A stretch of DNA of 64,000 nucleotides, from positions 1 through 64,000 of the forward strand of contig JBBIIT010000013.1 in assembly GCA_037446355.1 (NCBI GenBank), in the 5' to 3' direction. The stretch's first letter is position 1, and each line of letters starts with the position of its first letter. Source of the stretch: Roseiarcus sp037446355 (GTDB taxonomy: Bacteria; Pseudomonadota; Alphaproteobacteria; Rhizobiales; Beijerinckiaceae). Both the position numbers and the translations under genes were made by a program. A model generated the notes under the pieces. It did not search any database, was not told the DNA's origin, and was given only the letters and a program-made list of their open reading frames with translations. Below are positions 47,517 through 55,943 of this stretch, piece by piece.

Positions 47517-47744
47517 GGAGTCATGGTGCAAATTCGCAACGTTCCCGACGCGTTGCATCGGCGGCTGAAATCGCGCGCCGCCCTGGCCGGCATGTCCCTG
47601 TCGGACTATTTACTTGGCGAGATTCGCGAGGCGGCGGAGCGTCCGACCCTTGACGAGTTGCGCGCGCGCCTGCACGGGCGTCCAAGATCGGCGCCTTCCC
47701 TCGCGCCGGCGGATGCGGTGCGCGCCGAGCGCGACCGCGCTTGA
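47514..47744 (+). CDS. vapB: VapB/FitA-type ribbon-helix-helix antitoxin
   Basis: The 76-residue protein starts with the beta strand VQIRNVPDALHRRLKSRAAL and a helix pair (LAGMSLSDYLLGEIREAAER) typical of FitA-like antitoxins. These dimerise to bind DNA and use a C-terminal tail (about 45-76) to block the toxin's active site. No ribosome-binding site precedes the ATG at 47514, in line with the near-leaderless promoter; ATG at 47523 is an alternative. Its stop overlaps the toxin start. Confidence 0.88.
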   Translation: MGVMVQIRNVPDALHRRLKSRAALAGMSLSDYLLGEIREAAERPTLDELRARLHGRPRSAPSLAPADAVRAERDRA

Positions 47745-48133
47745 TCGTCGTCGACGCCTCGGCGCTGATCGAGCTTTTGTTGCGAACCCCGGCGGCCGAG
47801 GCGGTGGAGGAGCGTTTGTTTGCGCCGCGCCAGTCGCTCCATGCGCCCCATCTGATTGACATCGAAGTCGCGCAGGCCATGCGCCGTTACGTCGCGAATC
47901 GGGAAATCGGCGCCGATCGCGGCCGTTTGGCGCTGGTCGACCTCGTGGATATGCCGGTGCGGCGCTATGCCCACGATTTCCTGTTGGCGCGCGTCTGGGA
48001 GTTGCGCAACAGCCTGACCGCCCACGACGCCGCCTATGTCGCGCTGGCCGAAGCGCTCGATGCGCCGTTGCTGACCCGCGACCGCCGCCTCGCCCATATG
48101 GCCGGTCATCGCGCGCGGATTGATCTGGTTTGA
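47741..48133 (+). CDS. vapC: VapC-type PIN-domain ribonuclease toxin
   Basis: The 130-residue PIN-domain protein keeps the acidic metal site: Asp in VVDASALIE (5), Glu in DIEVAQAMRRY (about 40), Asp in TAHDAAYVALAEAL (about 95) and Asp in LTRDRRLA. VapC toxins cleave tRNAs or rRNA, arresting translation until VapB binds them. The start is TTG in a TTGA overlap with vapB. A tRNA-Ser gene begins 30 bases downstream on the other strand. Confidence 0.92.
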   Translation: MIVVDASALIELLLRTPAAEAVEERLFAPRQSLHAPHLIDIEVAQAMRRYVANREIGADRGRLALVDLVDMPVRRYAHDFLLARVWELRNSLTAHDAAYVALAEALDAPLLTRDRRLAHMAGHRARIDLV

Positions 48134-48162
48134 AGAAGGGGGCGCGGCTAGCGTCGCGCCAC

Positions 48163-48252
48163 TGGCGGAAGCGGTGAGATTCGAACTCACGGTGGACTTG
48201 CGCCCACGGCGGTTTTCAAGACCGCTGCCTTAAACCACTCGGCCACACTTCC
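48163..48252 (-). tRNA. tRNA-Ser (anticodon TGA)
   Basis: On the minus strand a class II tRNA of 90 bases starts GGAAGTGTGGCCGAGTGG and ends CGCTTCC plus an encoded GCCA. The anticodon stem GCGGT/ACCGC encloses CTTGAAA with TGA at the centre, and a long variable arm (CGTGGGCGCAAGTCCACCG) marks tRNA-Ser. The T-loop GTTCGAATC is standard. Confidence 0.97.
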
Positions 48253-48301
48253 CCGGGGCGATCTCTAACCTATCGCGCGCCAAGGCCGCAATTCCCTTGG
48301 C

Positions 48302-49930
48302 TCAAACCAGCCGGCTCTGCGCCTTCGCCGCCGCGATGAAGCTGGCGAAAAGCGGATGCGGCTCGAACGGGCGCGATTTCAATTCGGGATGGTATTGCAC
48401 GCCGATGAACCAGGGGTGGTCGGCGAATTCGACCGTTTCCGGCAGCAGGCCATCGGGCGAGAGGCCGGCGAAGATCAGACCTTTTTCCTCGAGCCGGGCG
48501 CGATAGGTCATGTTGACCTCGTAGCGATGGCGGTGGCGCTCGGAGATTTCCGTTTCGCCGTAAATCCCGGCGATTTTCGAGCCGGGCTTCAGTTCGGCCT
48601 TGTAGGCGCCGAGCCGCATTGTGCCGCCGAGATCGCCCGCCGCCTTGCGCGTTTCCAGTTCATTGCCGCGCAGCCATTCCGTCATCAGGCCGACGACAGG
48701 TTCCTGCGTCGGGCCGAATTCGGTCGAATTGGCTTGGCGCAGATCGGCGAGCGAGCGACAGGCCTCGATGACCGCCATCTGCATCCCGAAACAAATGCCG
48801 AAATAGGGAACCTTGCGCTGGCGCGCGAATCCGGCGGCCAGAATCTTGCCTTCCGCGCCGCGCACGCCGAAGCCGCCGGGCACCAGAATGCCGTGGACGC
48901 CTTCCAGATGGGGCGCGGGATCGCCGGATTCGAATATCTCGCTCTCGATCCAGTCGAGCTTGACGCGCACCTGGTTGGCCATGCCGCCGTGCGTCAGCGC
49001 CTCGATCAGCGATTTATAGGCGTCCTTGAGGCCAGTGTATTTGCCGACGATCGCGATCGTCACATCGCCTTCAGGGTTGTGGTAGGCCTTCGAGACGGCC
49101 TCCCAACGCTTCATGTTGGGCTTGGGCGCGGGCTCGATGCCGAAGGCGGCGAGCACCTCGCGATCGAGCCCGGCGGCGTGATAGGCGGCGGGCACGTCGT
49201 AGATCGAGCCGACGTCGCGCGCCTCGATCACCGCGCTCTCGCGCACGTTGCAGAACAGGCCGAGCTTGCGCCGCTCCTCGCGCGGGATTTCGCGGTCGGT
49301 GCGACAGAGCAGAATATGCGGCTGGATGCCGATCGAACGCAGCTCCTTGACGCTGTGCTGGGTCGGCTTGGTCTTCAGTTCGCCCGCGGTCGGGATATAG
49401 GGCAGCAGCGTCAGATGGACATAGACGACATGGCCGCGCGGCAGATCGTTGCCGAGCTGGCGGATCGCCTCGAAGAATGGCAGGCCCTCGATGTCGCCGA
49501 CCGTCCCGCCGATCTCGACCAGCACGAAATCGACGCCCTCGTTGCCTTCCAGCACGAATTGCTTGATCGCGTTGGTGACGTGCGGGATCACCTGCACCGT
49601 CGCGCCCAAGAAGTCTCCGCGCCGCTCCTTGGCGATGATCTCCTGATAGATGCGCCCTGTCGTGATGTTGTCCTGTTTGTTGGCCGAGCGGCCGGTAAAG
49701 CGCTCGTAATGGCCAAGATCGAGGTCGGTCTCGGCGCCGTCGTCGGTGACGAAGACCTCGCCGTGCTGGGTCGGACTCATCGTCCCGGGATCGACGTTGA
49801 GATAGGGGTCGAGCTTTCTCAGCCGCACGGAATAGCCGCGCGCCTGCAACAGCGCGCCCAGCGCCGCCGAAGCCAAACCTTTGCCGAGCGAGGAAACCAC
49901 GCCGCCTGTGATGAAGATATAGCGAGCCAT
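48302..49930 (-). CDS. pyrG: CTP synthase
   Basis: PyrG aminates UTP to CTP using glutamine and ATP. The 542-residue protein has the synthetase half (MARYIFITGGVVSSLGKGLA with the P-loop, LDPYLNVDPGTMSP) and a class I glutaminase half. The glutaminase nucleophile Cys is in PYFGICFGMQ (about 378), and the HPE dyad is in YHPELKSRPF near the end. The start at 49930 matches the family exactly; an 80-codon upstream frame does not. It lies between tRNA-Ser and the HEPN-like gene. Confidence 0.98.
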   Translation of the reverse strand: MARYIFITGGVVSSLGKGLASAALGALLQARGYSVRLRKLDPYLNVDPGTMSPTQHGEVFVTDDGAETDLDLGHYERFTGRSANKQDNITTGRIYQEIIAKERRGDFLGATVQVIPHVTNAIKQFVLEGNEGVDFVLVEIGGTVGDIEGLPFFEAIRQLGNDLPRGHVVYVHLTLLPYIPTAGELKTKPTQHSVKELRSIGIQPHILLCRTDREIPREERRKLGLFCNVRESAVIEARDVGSIYDVPAAYHAAGLDREVLAAFGIEPAPKPNMKRWEAVSKAYHNPEGDVTIAIVGKYTGLKDAYKSLIEALTHGGMANQVRVKLDWIESEIFESGDPAPHLEGVHGILVPGGFGVRGAEGKILAAGFARQRKVPYFGICFGMQMAVIEACRSLADLRQANSTEFGPTQEPVVGLMTEWLRGNELETRKAAGDLGGTMRLGAYKAELKPGSKIAGIYGETEISERHRHRYEVNMTYRARLEEKGLIFAGLSPDGLLPETVEFADHPWFIGVQYHPELKSRPFEPHPLFASFIAAAKAQSRLV

Positions 49931-50241
49931 GGGAATCGACCTGTAGCGGATCGATGGCGATTCTGCGAGCGAACATTTCGCCGCGAAGCCAATACCGCGC
50001 GAAAATTTCGTGGGCGAAGCGGACTCGCCTCGGGCTTTCCGTTTAAGTTGTTGAAATAATTGAGGGGCGGAATTAGTGGGTTTGAGATTTATAGTTTTGA
50101 CAAAGCTAACCCAAGAAGTAGGTAGGTTGGGAACGGCCGGCGAAATGAAAACCTCTCGTGAAATGGTCATCCTTGGAGCAGATGAGATTGCTTCCCGCGA
50201 AGGCGAGGATCCCTATAACGTTTGCCAAGATGTCTTGTTCA
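49931..50241. other. AT-richer intergenic region upstream of pyrG
   Basis: This stretch of 311 bases lies between pyrG and the HEPN-like gene. From about 50040 the base composition drops clearly in GC relative to the neighbours and stays low through 50770. A plus-strand frame (50076-50303) opens here but overlaps the end of the HEPN-like gene and has no family likeness, so it is not called. The pyrG promoter should lie in 49931-50060; no strong -35/-10 pair was recognised. Confidence 0.5.
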
Positions 50242-50769
50242 CTATGTTTTTGGCGGCTCAAACTCGTTGGCCCATCGCACGATATCCTTTAGAAGCCTTT
50301 TGAGTTTTTCGTTCAATTCGCGCCCTTCGTCAGCTTCGAAAGGAACCGCCTCCGGGCTTACCTTCCTTTTCGTTTTCCGTGGATGCGCAGCGGTCGGTTG
50401 CCATTGCCCGCTGATTTTGACGGCACGGAATGCGTGGTGGATAGGATCGCAAACCCAAGTTGAGTGCGCTAACAAATTGCGAGATGATTCGCACTCGACT
50501 ATTCTTTTGCGAATTCCGGTTAAGTCGGCTTTCGATTTGAATTTTCTGTAGTCTAGGAGTTCACACACCATATCGAACCGGTCGGATGCTCGGGGTTCGC
50601 GCACCGCAATTCGTCCTATGATCCGGTCGACTCCCGCAAGAGCATATGCAAATCGTGATAGGTACCATTCAAGGTATGCGAATTGTACAACGGCTCTCCC
50701 GATTTCCTGGAGAAGGTCTGGCGGCAAATCCACAACTGGTTCAGTCACCGCGAAGTTGAAATTGGCCAT
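50242..50769 (-). CDS. Uncharacterised protein with HEPN-like Rx4H motif
   Basis: The 175-residue product is mostly helical. ECESSRNLLAHSTWV (about 95-110) contains R-N-x3-H, the signature of HEPN ribonuclease folds, where Arg, the following polar residue and His form the active site. The N-terminal half (EIGRAVVQFAYLEWYLSRFA) looks like the first HEPN helices. The C-terminal part is Lys/Glu-rich. Its GC content is visibly lower than the flanks, suggesting acquisition. No antitoxin or nucleotidyltransferase partner is adjacent. The family is not recognised, so the HEPN assignment is inference from one motif. Confidence 0.65.
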   Translation of the reverse strand: MANFNFAVTEPVVDLPPDLLQEIGRAVVQFAYLEWYLSRFAYALAGVDRIIGRIAVREPRASDRFDMVCELLDYRKFKSKADLTGIRKRIVECESSRNLLAHSTWVCDPIHHAFRAVKISGQWQPTAAHPRKTKRKVSPEAVPFEADEGRELNEKLKRLLKDIVRWANEFEPPKT

Positions 50770-50898
50770 AACGAAAACCCCTACCAAAGACGCCGTATTG
50801 GAAATTGAACTGACGCCTGGCAGCGTTTTGAGCGCGCTGTCGCGACGGTAACGAATTCAGTCCCGCAGCATAGGCAGGCTACTCCAAGGAAGGCGAAT

Positions 50899-50908
50899 CC
50901 CCCCCCCC
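50899..50908. repeat. Homopolymer run of ten C
   Basis: Ten consecutive C lie 66 bases before the ATG of the solute-binding protein gene. Such a tract can slip during replication or be a sequencing length error. It lies outside any coding frame. Confidence 0.9.
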
Positions 50909-50974
50909 GGCGCCGCACACAGTTGCCCAACCCCCAAAAATACCCCATGACTTCCCGGCAAAGGGAGGAACTTG

Positions 50975-52177
50975 ATGGCGGCTATCGGTCGGGCGCGCGC
51001 AGCTGGCGCGATTGCGCTGTTTCTTGGCTTGACGGCGGCGGCGTTCGCCGACGGGCCGCCCTTACGCATCGGCGTGCTCACCGACGCTTCGGGGCCGTTT
51101 GTCGATTCCGGCGGACCGGGCTCGGTCGCGGCGGCGGAAATGGCGGTCGCGGATTTTGGCGGTTCGGTCAATGGGCGCAAGATCGAAATCCTCCTCGGCG
51201 ACACGCTCAACAAGCCCGACGTGGCGGCGGGCATTGCGCGGCGCTGGTACGACCTGGAGGGCGTCTCGGCGATCGTCGATCTGCCTGTCACGCCGGTCGC
51301 TTTCGCGGTGCAGGCGCTCGCCAAGGAAAAGAACAAGACGGTCATGATCACCGCCGGGGCGACGACCGCGATCACCGCCAAGAATTGTACGATCGGCTCT
51401 TCGCATTGGGCCGACGACAGCCACGCACTGGCGAGCGGCGCCACCAAGGCGATCGTCCAGTCCGGCGGCAAGACCTGGTATTTCCTCACCGTCGACACCG
51501 CCTTTGGCGCAGCGTTGCAGGACGCCGCGAGCGCGGTGATCGAAGCCAACGGCGGCAAGGTGCTGGGCTCGGCCAAATATCCGATCAACGCGCCCGATTT
51601 CTCCTCGCTGCTCTTGAACGCGCAGAGTTCGGGCGCCGACCGGATCGGCCTGGCCAGCGTCGGCGCCGATCTCGACAACCAGATCAAGCAGGGCGCCGAA
51701 TTCGGCATCGGCGTCGATGGCAAGCAGGCGATGGTCGGCTTCCTCGTCTACATCCAGGACATCGATTCGCTCGGCCTCGCCGCGGCGAAGAACCTCAACG
51801 TCTCCACCGGTTTCTACTGGGACCAGAACGACGAGTCCCGGGCTTTCGCCAAGCGGTTCTTCGAGAAGCGCCATATGATGCCCTCGCGCAATCACGCCGC
51901 GATCTATACCGCCGTCACGCATTATCTTCAGGCGGTGAAAGCGGTCGGATCGGACGATATGGCGGCGGTCGGCAAGGCGATGCGCGAGGCGCCGATCGAC
52001 TTTTTCGGCCACAAGGCGTCGATGCGCAGCGACGGCCGCGTGCTCTACGATCTCACGCTCTATCGCGTGAAGACGCCGCAGGAATCGAAGGGCCCGTGGG
52101 ATTACTATTCGAAGGTGCGCGACATTCCCGCCGAGGAAGCGTTCGCGCCGGTCAATGTGGCGGTGTGCGGGCCTTGA
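50975..52177 (+). CDS. ABC transporter substrate-binding protein, branched-chain amino acid (LivJ-like) family
   Basis: The 400-residue periplasmic binding protein begins with a signal peptide (GAIALFLGLTAAAFADG, cleavage near 26). It then follows the type I fold used for branched-chain amino acids, amides or urea: LRIGVLTDASGPFVDSGGPG, AAEMAVADFGG, VMITAGATTAITAKNC and GFYWDQNDESRAFAKRFFEK. AGGGAGG lies six bases before the ATG at 50975. No permease or ATPase gene is next to it, so it is an orphan. The ligand is unknown. Confidence 0.9.
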   Translation: MAAIGRARAAGAIALFLGLTAAAFADGPPLRIGVLTDASGPFVDSGGPGSVAAAEMAVADFGGSVNGRKIEILLGDTLNKPDVAAGIARRWYDLEGVSAIVDLPVTPVAFAVQALAKEKNKTVMITAGATTAITAKNCTIGSSHWADDSHALASGATKAIVQSGGKTWYFLTVDTAFGAALQDAASAVIEANGGKVLGSAKYPINAPDFSSLLLNAQSSGADRIGLASVGADLDNQIKQGAEFGIGVDGKQAMVGFLVYIQDIDSLGLAAAKNLNVSTGFYWDQNDESRAFAKRFFEKRHMMPSRNHAAIYTAVTHYLQAVKAVGSDDMAAVGKAMREAPIDFFGHKASMRSDGRVLYDLTLYRVKTPQESKGPWDYYSKVRDIPAEEAFAPVNVAVCGP

Positions 52178-52210
52178 ATATAACCAAGGCTATTTGCTTC
52201 GTGGTTTGAA

Positions 52211-52304
52211 TGGTCCTTGCGAGGCGAAGCCGAAGCCGCCGGGGGGTCGGGCGTGCGGCCCCTGGATTGCTTCGCCGCCACCCGCCGCGCGATGAAGGCC
52301 CGCA
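52211..52304. repeat. Palindromic dispersed-repeat-like element
   Basis: TTGCGAGGCGAAGC (52217-52230) and CTGGATTGCTTCGCC (52262-52276) form an imperfect palindrome with perfect 8-base arms GGCGAAGC/GCTTCGCC. The sequence closely recalls the 'TTGCGAGGAGCGAAGC ... CTGGATTGCTTCG' repeats spread through many Rhizobiales genomes. It sits between the solute-binding protein gene and the end of rimO. Only one copy was noticed in this window. Confidence 0.6.
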
Positions 52305-52343
52305 GTTCAGCCCGACAGCAAAGCTCGTCCGCATCGGCGTCCG

Positions 52344-53669
52344 TCAGGCCGTCGCGCCCCATAAATCATAAGCGTCGGCGCGCTCGATTTTCACGCTGAC
52401 GATGTCTCCCGCCCGCACGGGCCGGCGGGTCGTCACATGGACGGCGCCGTCGATCTCGGGCGCGTCGCCCTTGCTTCGCCCCCTCGCGGTTCCGACGCCG
52501 CCCTCGTCGATAATCACGTCGAGCCGCTTACCGATCTTGGCCGCCAGTTTCTTCGCGCTGATCCTCTGCTGCGTCTCCATGAAGCGCTTCCACCGGCTTT
52601 GTTTGATCTCGTCGGGCACGGTCTCCCGTCCCATCTCGTTGGCGCGCGCGCCGGCGACCGGTTCGTACTTGAACGCGCCGACGCGGTCGAGCTTGGCCTC
52701 CTCGAGCCATTCGAGCAATTGCCGAAAGTCCTCTTCGGTTTCGCCGGGGAAGCCGACGATGAAGGTCGAGCGGATGGTCAGGTCGGGCGCGATCGCGCGC
52801 CAGGCGCGGATGCGCTCCAGCGTCTTCTCCTGATTGCCGGGCCGGCGCATGTCCTTGAGCACTTTCGGCGAAGCGTGCTGGAACGGCACGTCGAGATAGG
52901 GCAGCACGGCGCCGCCGTTCATCAAGGCGACGACTTCGTCGACATGCGGATAGGGATAGACGTAGTGCAGGCGCACCCAGGCGCCGAGGCTGCCGAGTTC
53001 GCGCGTCAGATCGAGGAAGCGCGCCGCGACAGGTTTGTCGCGCCACGGGCTTGGCGCGTAGCGAAGATCGAGCCCGTAGGCGCTGGTGTCCTGCGAGATG
53101 ACGAGCAGTTCCTTGACTCCCGCCTTGACCAGCCTTTCCGCCTCGCGCAGCACGTCGCCGGCGGGTCGCGACACGAGATCGCCGCGCAGTTTCGGGATGA
53201 TGCAGAAGCTACAGCGGTTGTTGCAGCCTTCGGAAATCTTGAGATAGGCGTAATGGCGCGGCGTCAGTCTGACGCCCTGTTCGGGAATGAGATCGACGAA
53301 CGGATCGTGCGGCGCCGGCGCGGCCTCATGCACCGCCGCCATCACGCTTTCATAGGCCTGCGGGCCGGTGATCGCCGAGACATTGGGGTAGGCGTCGCGG
53401 ATCTGCTCGGGCTCGGCGCCCATGCAACCGGTGACGATGACGCGCCCGTTCTCAGCCATCGCCGCGCCGATCGCCTGAAGCGACTCCTTTTTGGCGCTGT
53501 CGAGAAAGCCGCAGGTGTTGACGATCACCGCATCCGCGCCGGCGTGGCTCTTGGAGAGTTCGTAGCCTTCGGCGCGCAGCCGCGTGAGGATGCGCTCGGA
53601 ATCGACCAGCGCCTTCGGGCAGCCGAGCGAGACAAAGGAAATGCGCGGCGCGCTCGAGGCCTTGTTCAT
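52344..53669 (-). CDS. rimO: Ribosomal protein S12 methylthiotransferase RimO
   Basis: RimO is a radical SAM enzyme that methylthiolates an Asp of ribosomal protein S12. The product of 441 residues has the N-terminal UPF0004 domain with three Cys (SLGCPKA, NTCGF, TGCMG), the radical SAM motif CNNRCSFC (about 150-157) and a C-terminal TRAM domain (AVHVTTRRPVRAGDIVSVKI). PKLRGDLVSRP after the cluster separates RimO from MiaB. Its end lies next to a palindromic repeat. Confidence 0.97.
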   Translation of the reverse strand: MNKASSAPRISFVSLGCPKALVDSERILTRLRAEGYELSKSHAGADAVIVNTCGFLDSAKKESLQAIGAAMAENGRVIVTGCMGAEPEQIRDAYPNVSAITGPQAYESVMAAVHEAAPAPHDPFVDLIPEQGVRLTPRHYAYLKISEGCNNRCSFCIIPKLRGDLVSRPAGDVLREAERLVKAGVKELLVISQDTSAYGLDLRYAPSPWRDKPVAARFLDLTRELGSLGAWVRLHYVYPYPHVDEVVALMNGGAVLPYLDVPFQHASPKVLKDMRRPGNQEKTLERIRAWRAIAPDLTIRSTFIVGFPGETEEDFRQLLEWLEEAKLDRVGAFKYEPVAGARANEMGRETVPDEIKQSRWKRFMETQQRISAKKLAAKIGKRLDVIIDEGGVGTARGRSKGDAPEIDGAVHVTTRRPVRAGDIVSVKIERADAYDLWGATA

Positions 53670-53712
53670 GGCGCTCGATTGCCACGATGGGCTGGGCCGC
53701 GCAAGTCGCGCC

Positions 53713-54663
53713 TCAATAGGCCAGCCTCGGGCCCTTCGGCACGATGCCGGTCGGGTTTATGAAGCGCAGGCTCTCGTAATAATGGTGCTTGATGTGGAAC
53801 ATGTCGATGGTTTCGGCGATTCCGGGCCAGCGGCAAAGCTCGTCCAAATAGCGCTTCACGTGGGTCGTGTCGGCGATGCGCCAGAGGTTGCATTTGAAAA
53901 GACCGACATAGGCGGCGTCGAAGCGCAGCAGCGTGACGAACAGGCGCCAGTCCGCTTCGGTCAATCGCTCGCCGCAGAGGAAGCGGCGCGTCGAAAGGCG
54001 CTCCTCCAGGAATTCGAGGGTCTCGAACACCGAGGCGACCGCTTCGTCGTAGGCGCTTTGGGTGCGCGCGAAGCCCGAACGGTAAACGCCGTTGTTGAGG
54101 TTGAGATAGATGCGCGCGTTCATCGCGTCGATCTCTTCGCGCAGCTGCGCGGGATAATAGTCGCCAGGCGCGGCGCCGACATCGTCGAAGGCGTTATTGA
54201 ACATGCGGATGATGTCCGCCGATTCGTTGTTGACGATCTGGCCGCTCGCTTTGTCCCACAGGATCGGCACCGTGACGCGGCCGGTGTAATCGCGCTTCGA
54301 GGCGAGATAGACCTCGCGCAGGTATCGCGCGCCGTTCACCGCGTCGTTGACGACGCCTCGTCCCGGCTCGAAGGTCCATCCGTCGTCGCCCATGAACCAA
54401 TTGACAACGGAGAGCGAGATCATCGCCTCCAGCCCCTTGAGCTTGCGCAAGATCAGCGTGCGATGCGCCCAGGGGCAGGCGAGCGAGACATAGAGGTGGT
54501 AGCGTCCCGGCTCGGCGCGAAAGCCTTCCTCTCCATCGGAACCCGGCGCGCCGTCCGGCGTGATCCAGTTGCGGAACGAAGTCGGCGGGCGCACGAAGCG
54601 CCCCGACGCGTCGGCGGGAAACTTGCCGTCCACGCGCCAATGCCCATCGACCAGAACGCCCAT
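53713..54663 (-). CDS. Glutathionyl-hydroquinone reductase (xi-class GST, YqjG-like)
   Basis: The enzyme reduces glutathionyl-hydroquinones by a Cys-dependent mechanism. The 316-residue protein has the catalytic Cys63 in SLACPWAHRTL, ADWRLFVTLLRFDAAYVGLF in the C-terminal helical domain, and the conserved tail YYESLRFINPTGIVPKGP. The length and motifs match E. coli YqjG. It lies downstream of a TPR gene with 12 bases between, probably co-transcribed. Confidence 0.93.
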   Translation of the reverse strand: MGVLVDGHWRVDGKFPADASGRFVRPPTSFRNWITPDGAPGSDGEEGFRAEPGRYHLYVSLACPWAHRTLILRKLKGLEAMISLSVVNWFMGDDGWTFEPGRGVVNDAVNGARYLREVYLASKRDYTGRVTVPILWDKASGQIVNNESADIIRMFNNAFDDVGAAPGDYYPAQLREEIDAMNARIYLNLNNGVYRSGFARTQSAYDEAVASVFETLEFLEERLSTRRFLCGERLTEADWRLFVTLLRFDAAYVGLFKCNLWRIADTTHVKRYLDELCRWPGIAETIDMFHIKHHYYESLRFINPTGIVPKGPRLAY

Positions 54664-54675
54664 AGTTCCACTCCC

Positions 54676-55446
54676 TCAGGACCGCGCGAGCTGTTCGGCC
54701 TGCGCGAGCCAGGATTGCTGATTGCGCCGCACATGCGCGGGCGAACGGCGCAGCGAGCGCACGACATCCTCGGCGATCTCCTTCGCCTCGCCGCCCCGCC
54801 CGAGGCGCCGCAACAATTGCGCCTGACGCACGCGCGGCTCCGCTCCGGGAAAATAGCGCGCGACGCCTTCGTAATTGTGCAGCGCCTCCTGCGTGCGCTG
54901 CGCGCCTTCGAGCGCGCGCGCATAGAGCAGATGCCCGTCGGCGGAATGATAATCGGGCCAGCGTCGCTTCAGTTCGTCGAGGGTCGCGGCGGCCTCGACC
55001 GCGCGCCCCAGGCCGAACTCTGCGCGCGCCTTGCCGAGCATGAAGAGAGGCTCGTCGCCGAGCGGCTTGGCGAGAATTTCGTCGTATTGCGCTTTCGCCT
55101 CATCGAACCTGCCGAGCTTCAGACATTCCTCGGCAAGCGCGGAGCGGTTGGCGATCGTGTCGACGATGTTGAGATCGTCGACCAACTGACGGTAGCGCCC
55201 GGTCGGGTTGAGCGCGGTGGCGATCTGACGACGCGCTTGCCGCGCCTTGTGAGAGCCGGTCCATTCCGGGATCAGTTCCACGACGACATAGATCGCCGCG
55301 CCGATGCCGGGCAGGAACAGGATCACATAGAACCAGGGCATGAAGCGGCCGGTCTTGATCGCGTGAACGATCAATAGGACGTCCAGGATGGTGACAACGA
55401 CGCCGTAGGGCAAATGCCGGGCTCCAGGGTGGGTCCGCGCACCCAT
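54676..55446 (-). CDS. Membrane-anchored TPR-like protein with PLDc_N-type N-terminus
   Basis: The product of about 256 residues starts with two hydrophobic helices (VVVTILDVLLIVHAIKTGR; MPWFYVILFLPGIGAAIYVV) resembling the PLDc_N segment of cardiolipin synthases. It continues with TPR-like helical pairs (ALAEECLKLGRFDEAKAQYD; ALEGAQRTQEALHNYEGVAR). No phospholipase D catalytic HKD motif is present. The topology suggests a membrane anchor with a cytoplasmic scaffold. The start is uncertain: ATG at 55446, TTG at 55413, or a longer version from 55548. Confidence 0.75.
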   Translation of the reverse strand: MGARTHPGARHLPYGVVVTILDVLLIVHAIKTGRFMPWFYVILFLPGIGAAIYVVVELIPEWTGSHKARQARRQIATALNPTGRYRQLVDDLNIVDTIANRSALAEECLKLGRFDEAKAQYDEILAKPLGDEPLFMLGKARAEFGLGRAVEAAATLDELKRRWPDYHSADGHLLYARALEGAQRTQEALHNYEGVARYFPGAEPRVRQAQLLRRLGRGGEAKEIAEDVVRSLRRSPAHVRRNQQSWLAQAEQLARS

Positions 55447-55566
55447 ATAGGAAATCCGCGCGTCCGACCAAGGGCCGCCGCCGATAACGCCGATGGACCT
55501 TGGGGTCGAAGGGAGTAAGGTTCCCGGTCTAAGGCGGCCGCGCCACATCGATTAAGGGAGGGCGTC

Positions 55567-55857
55567 ATGTACGCTGCAATTCGTCAGATCAAAGCGAAAG
55601 CCGGCAAGGCGGACGAACTCGCGCAGAAAATCAAGGGCGCCGTTCCCATCATCAGCGGCGTCTCCGGCTTTATGGGCTATTACGTGATCTATGCGCCCGA
55701 TGACACCGTCACCGCCGTCAGCATTTTCAACTCGGTCGAGCAGGCGCAGGAATCCAACCGCCGCGCGCTCGCCTGGATCGAGAAAAATCTGGCGCCTTAC
55801 GTCCTCGGACCGGCGACCGCGACCGCCGGGCCGGTGATCGTCCATTCGGTGCCGTGA
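55567..55857 (+). CDS. Dimeric alpha-beta barrel protein (antibiotic biosynthesis monooxygenase-like)
   Basis: The 96-residue protein has the ferredoxin-like ABM/EthD pattern: strand YAAIRQIKAKAGKADELAQK, a loop and strand GVSGFMGYYVIYAPDDTVTA, and VSIFNSVEQAQESNRRALAW. These small dimers include quinol monooxygenases and haem-degrading enzymes, but many are uncharacterised, and no catalytic residue can be assigned. GGGAGGG lies ahead of the ATG at 55567. The gene is monocistronic. Confidence 0.75.
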   Translation: MYAAIRQIKAKAGKADELAQKIKGAVPIISGVSGFMGYYVIYAPDDTVTAVSIFNSVEQAQESNRRALAWIEKNLAPYVLGPATATAGPVIVHSVP

Positions 55858-55943
55858 CGAGGCCGCTGCGCCCGAGCAACCGCACGCCGAACGTATTCGC
55901 GCTCATGGGATAGGCTTGCGTATACCACAAATCGCGCGGAAAA

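Noticed and set aside
48163..48252. tRNA-Ser as an integration site for a vapBC- or HEPN-bearing island
   Set aside because: No duplicated tRNA 3' segment and no integrase gene were seen in the flanks.
48356..50059. Long plus-strand open frame opposite pyrG
   Set aside because: Antisense shadow of a certain pyrG; no motifs.
50076..50303. Plus-strand frame of 75 codons in the AT-richer region
   Set aside because: It overlaps the 3' end of the HEPN-like gene and has no recognisable features. It could be a remnant, but support is too thin to call.
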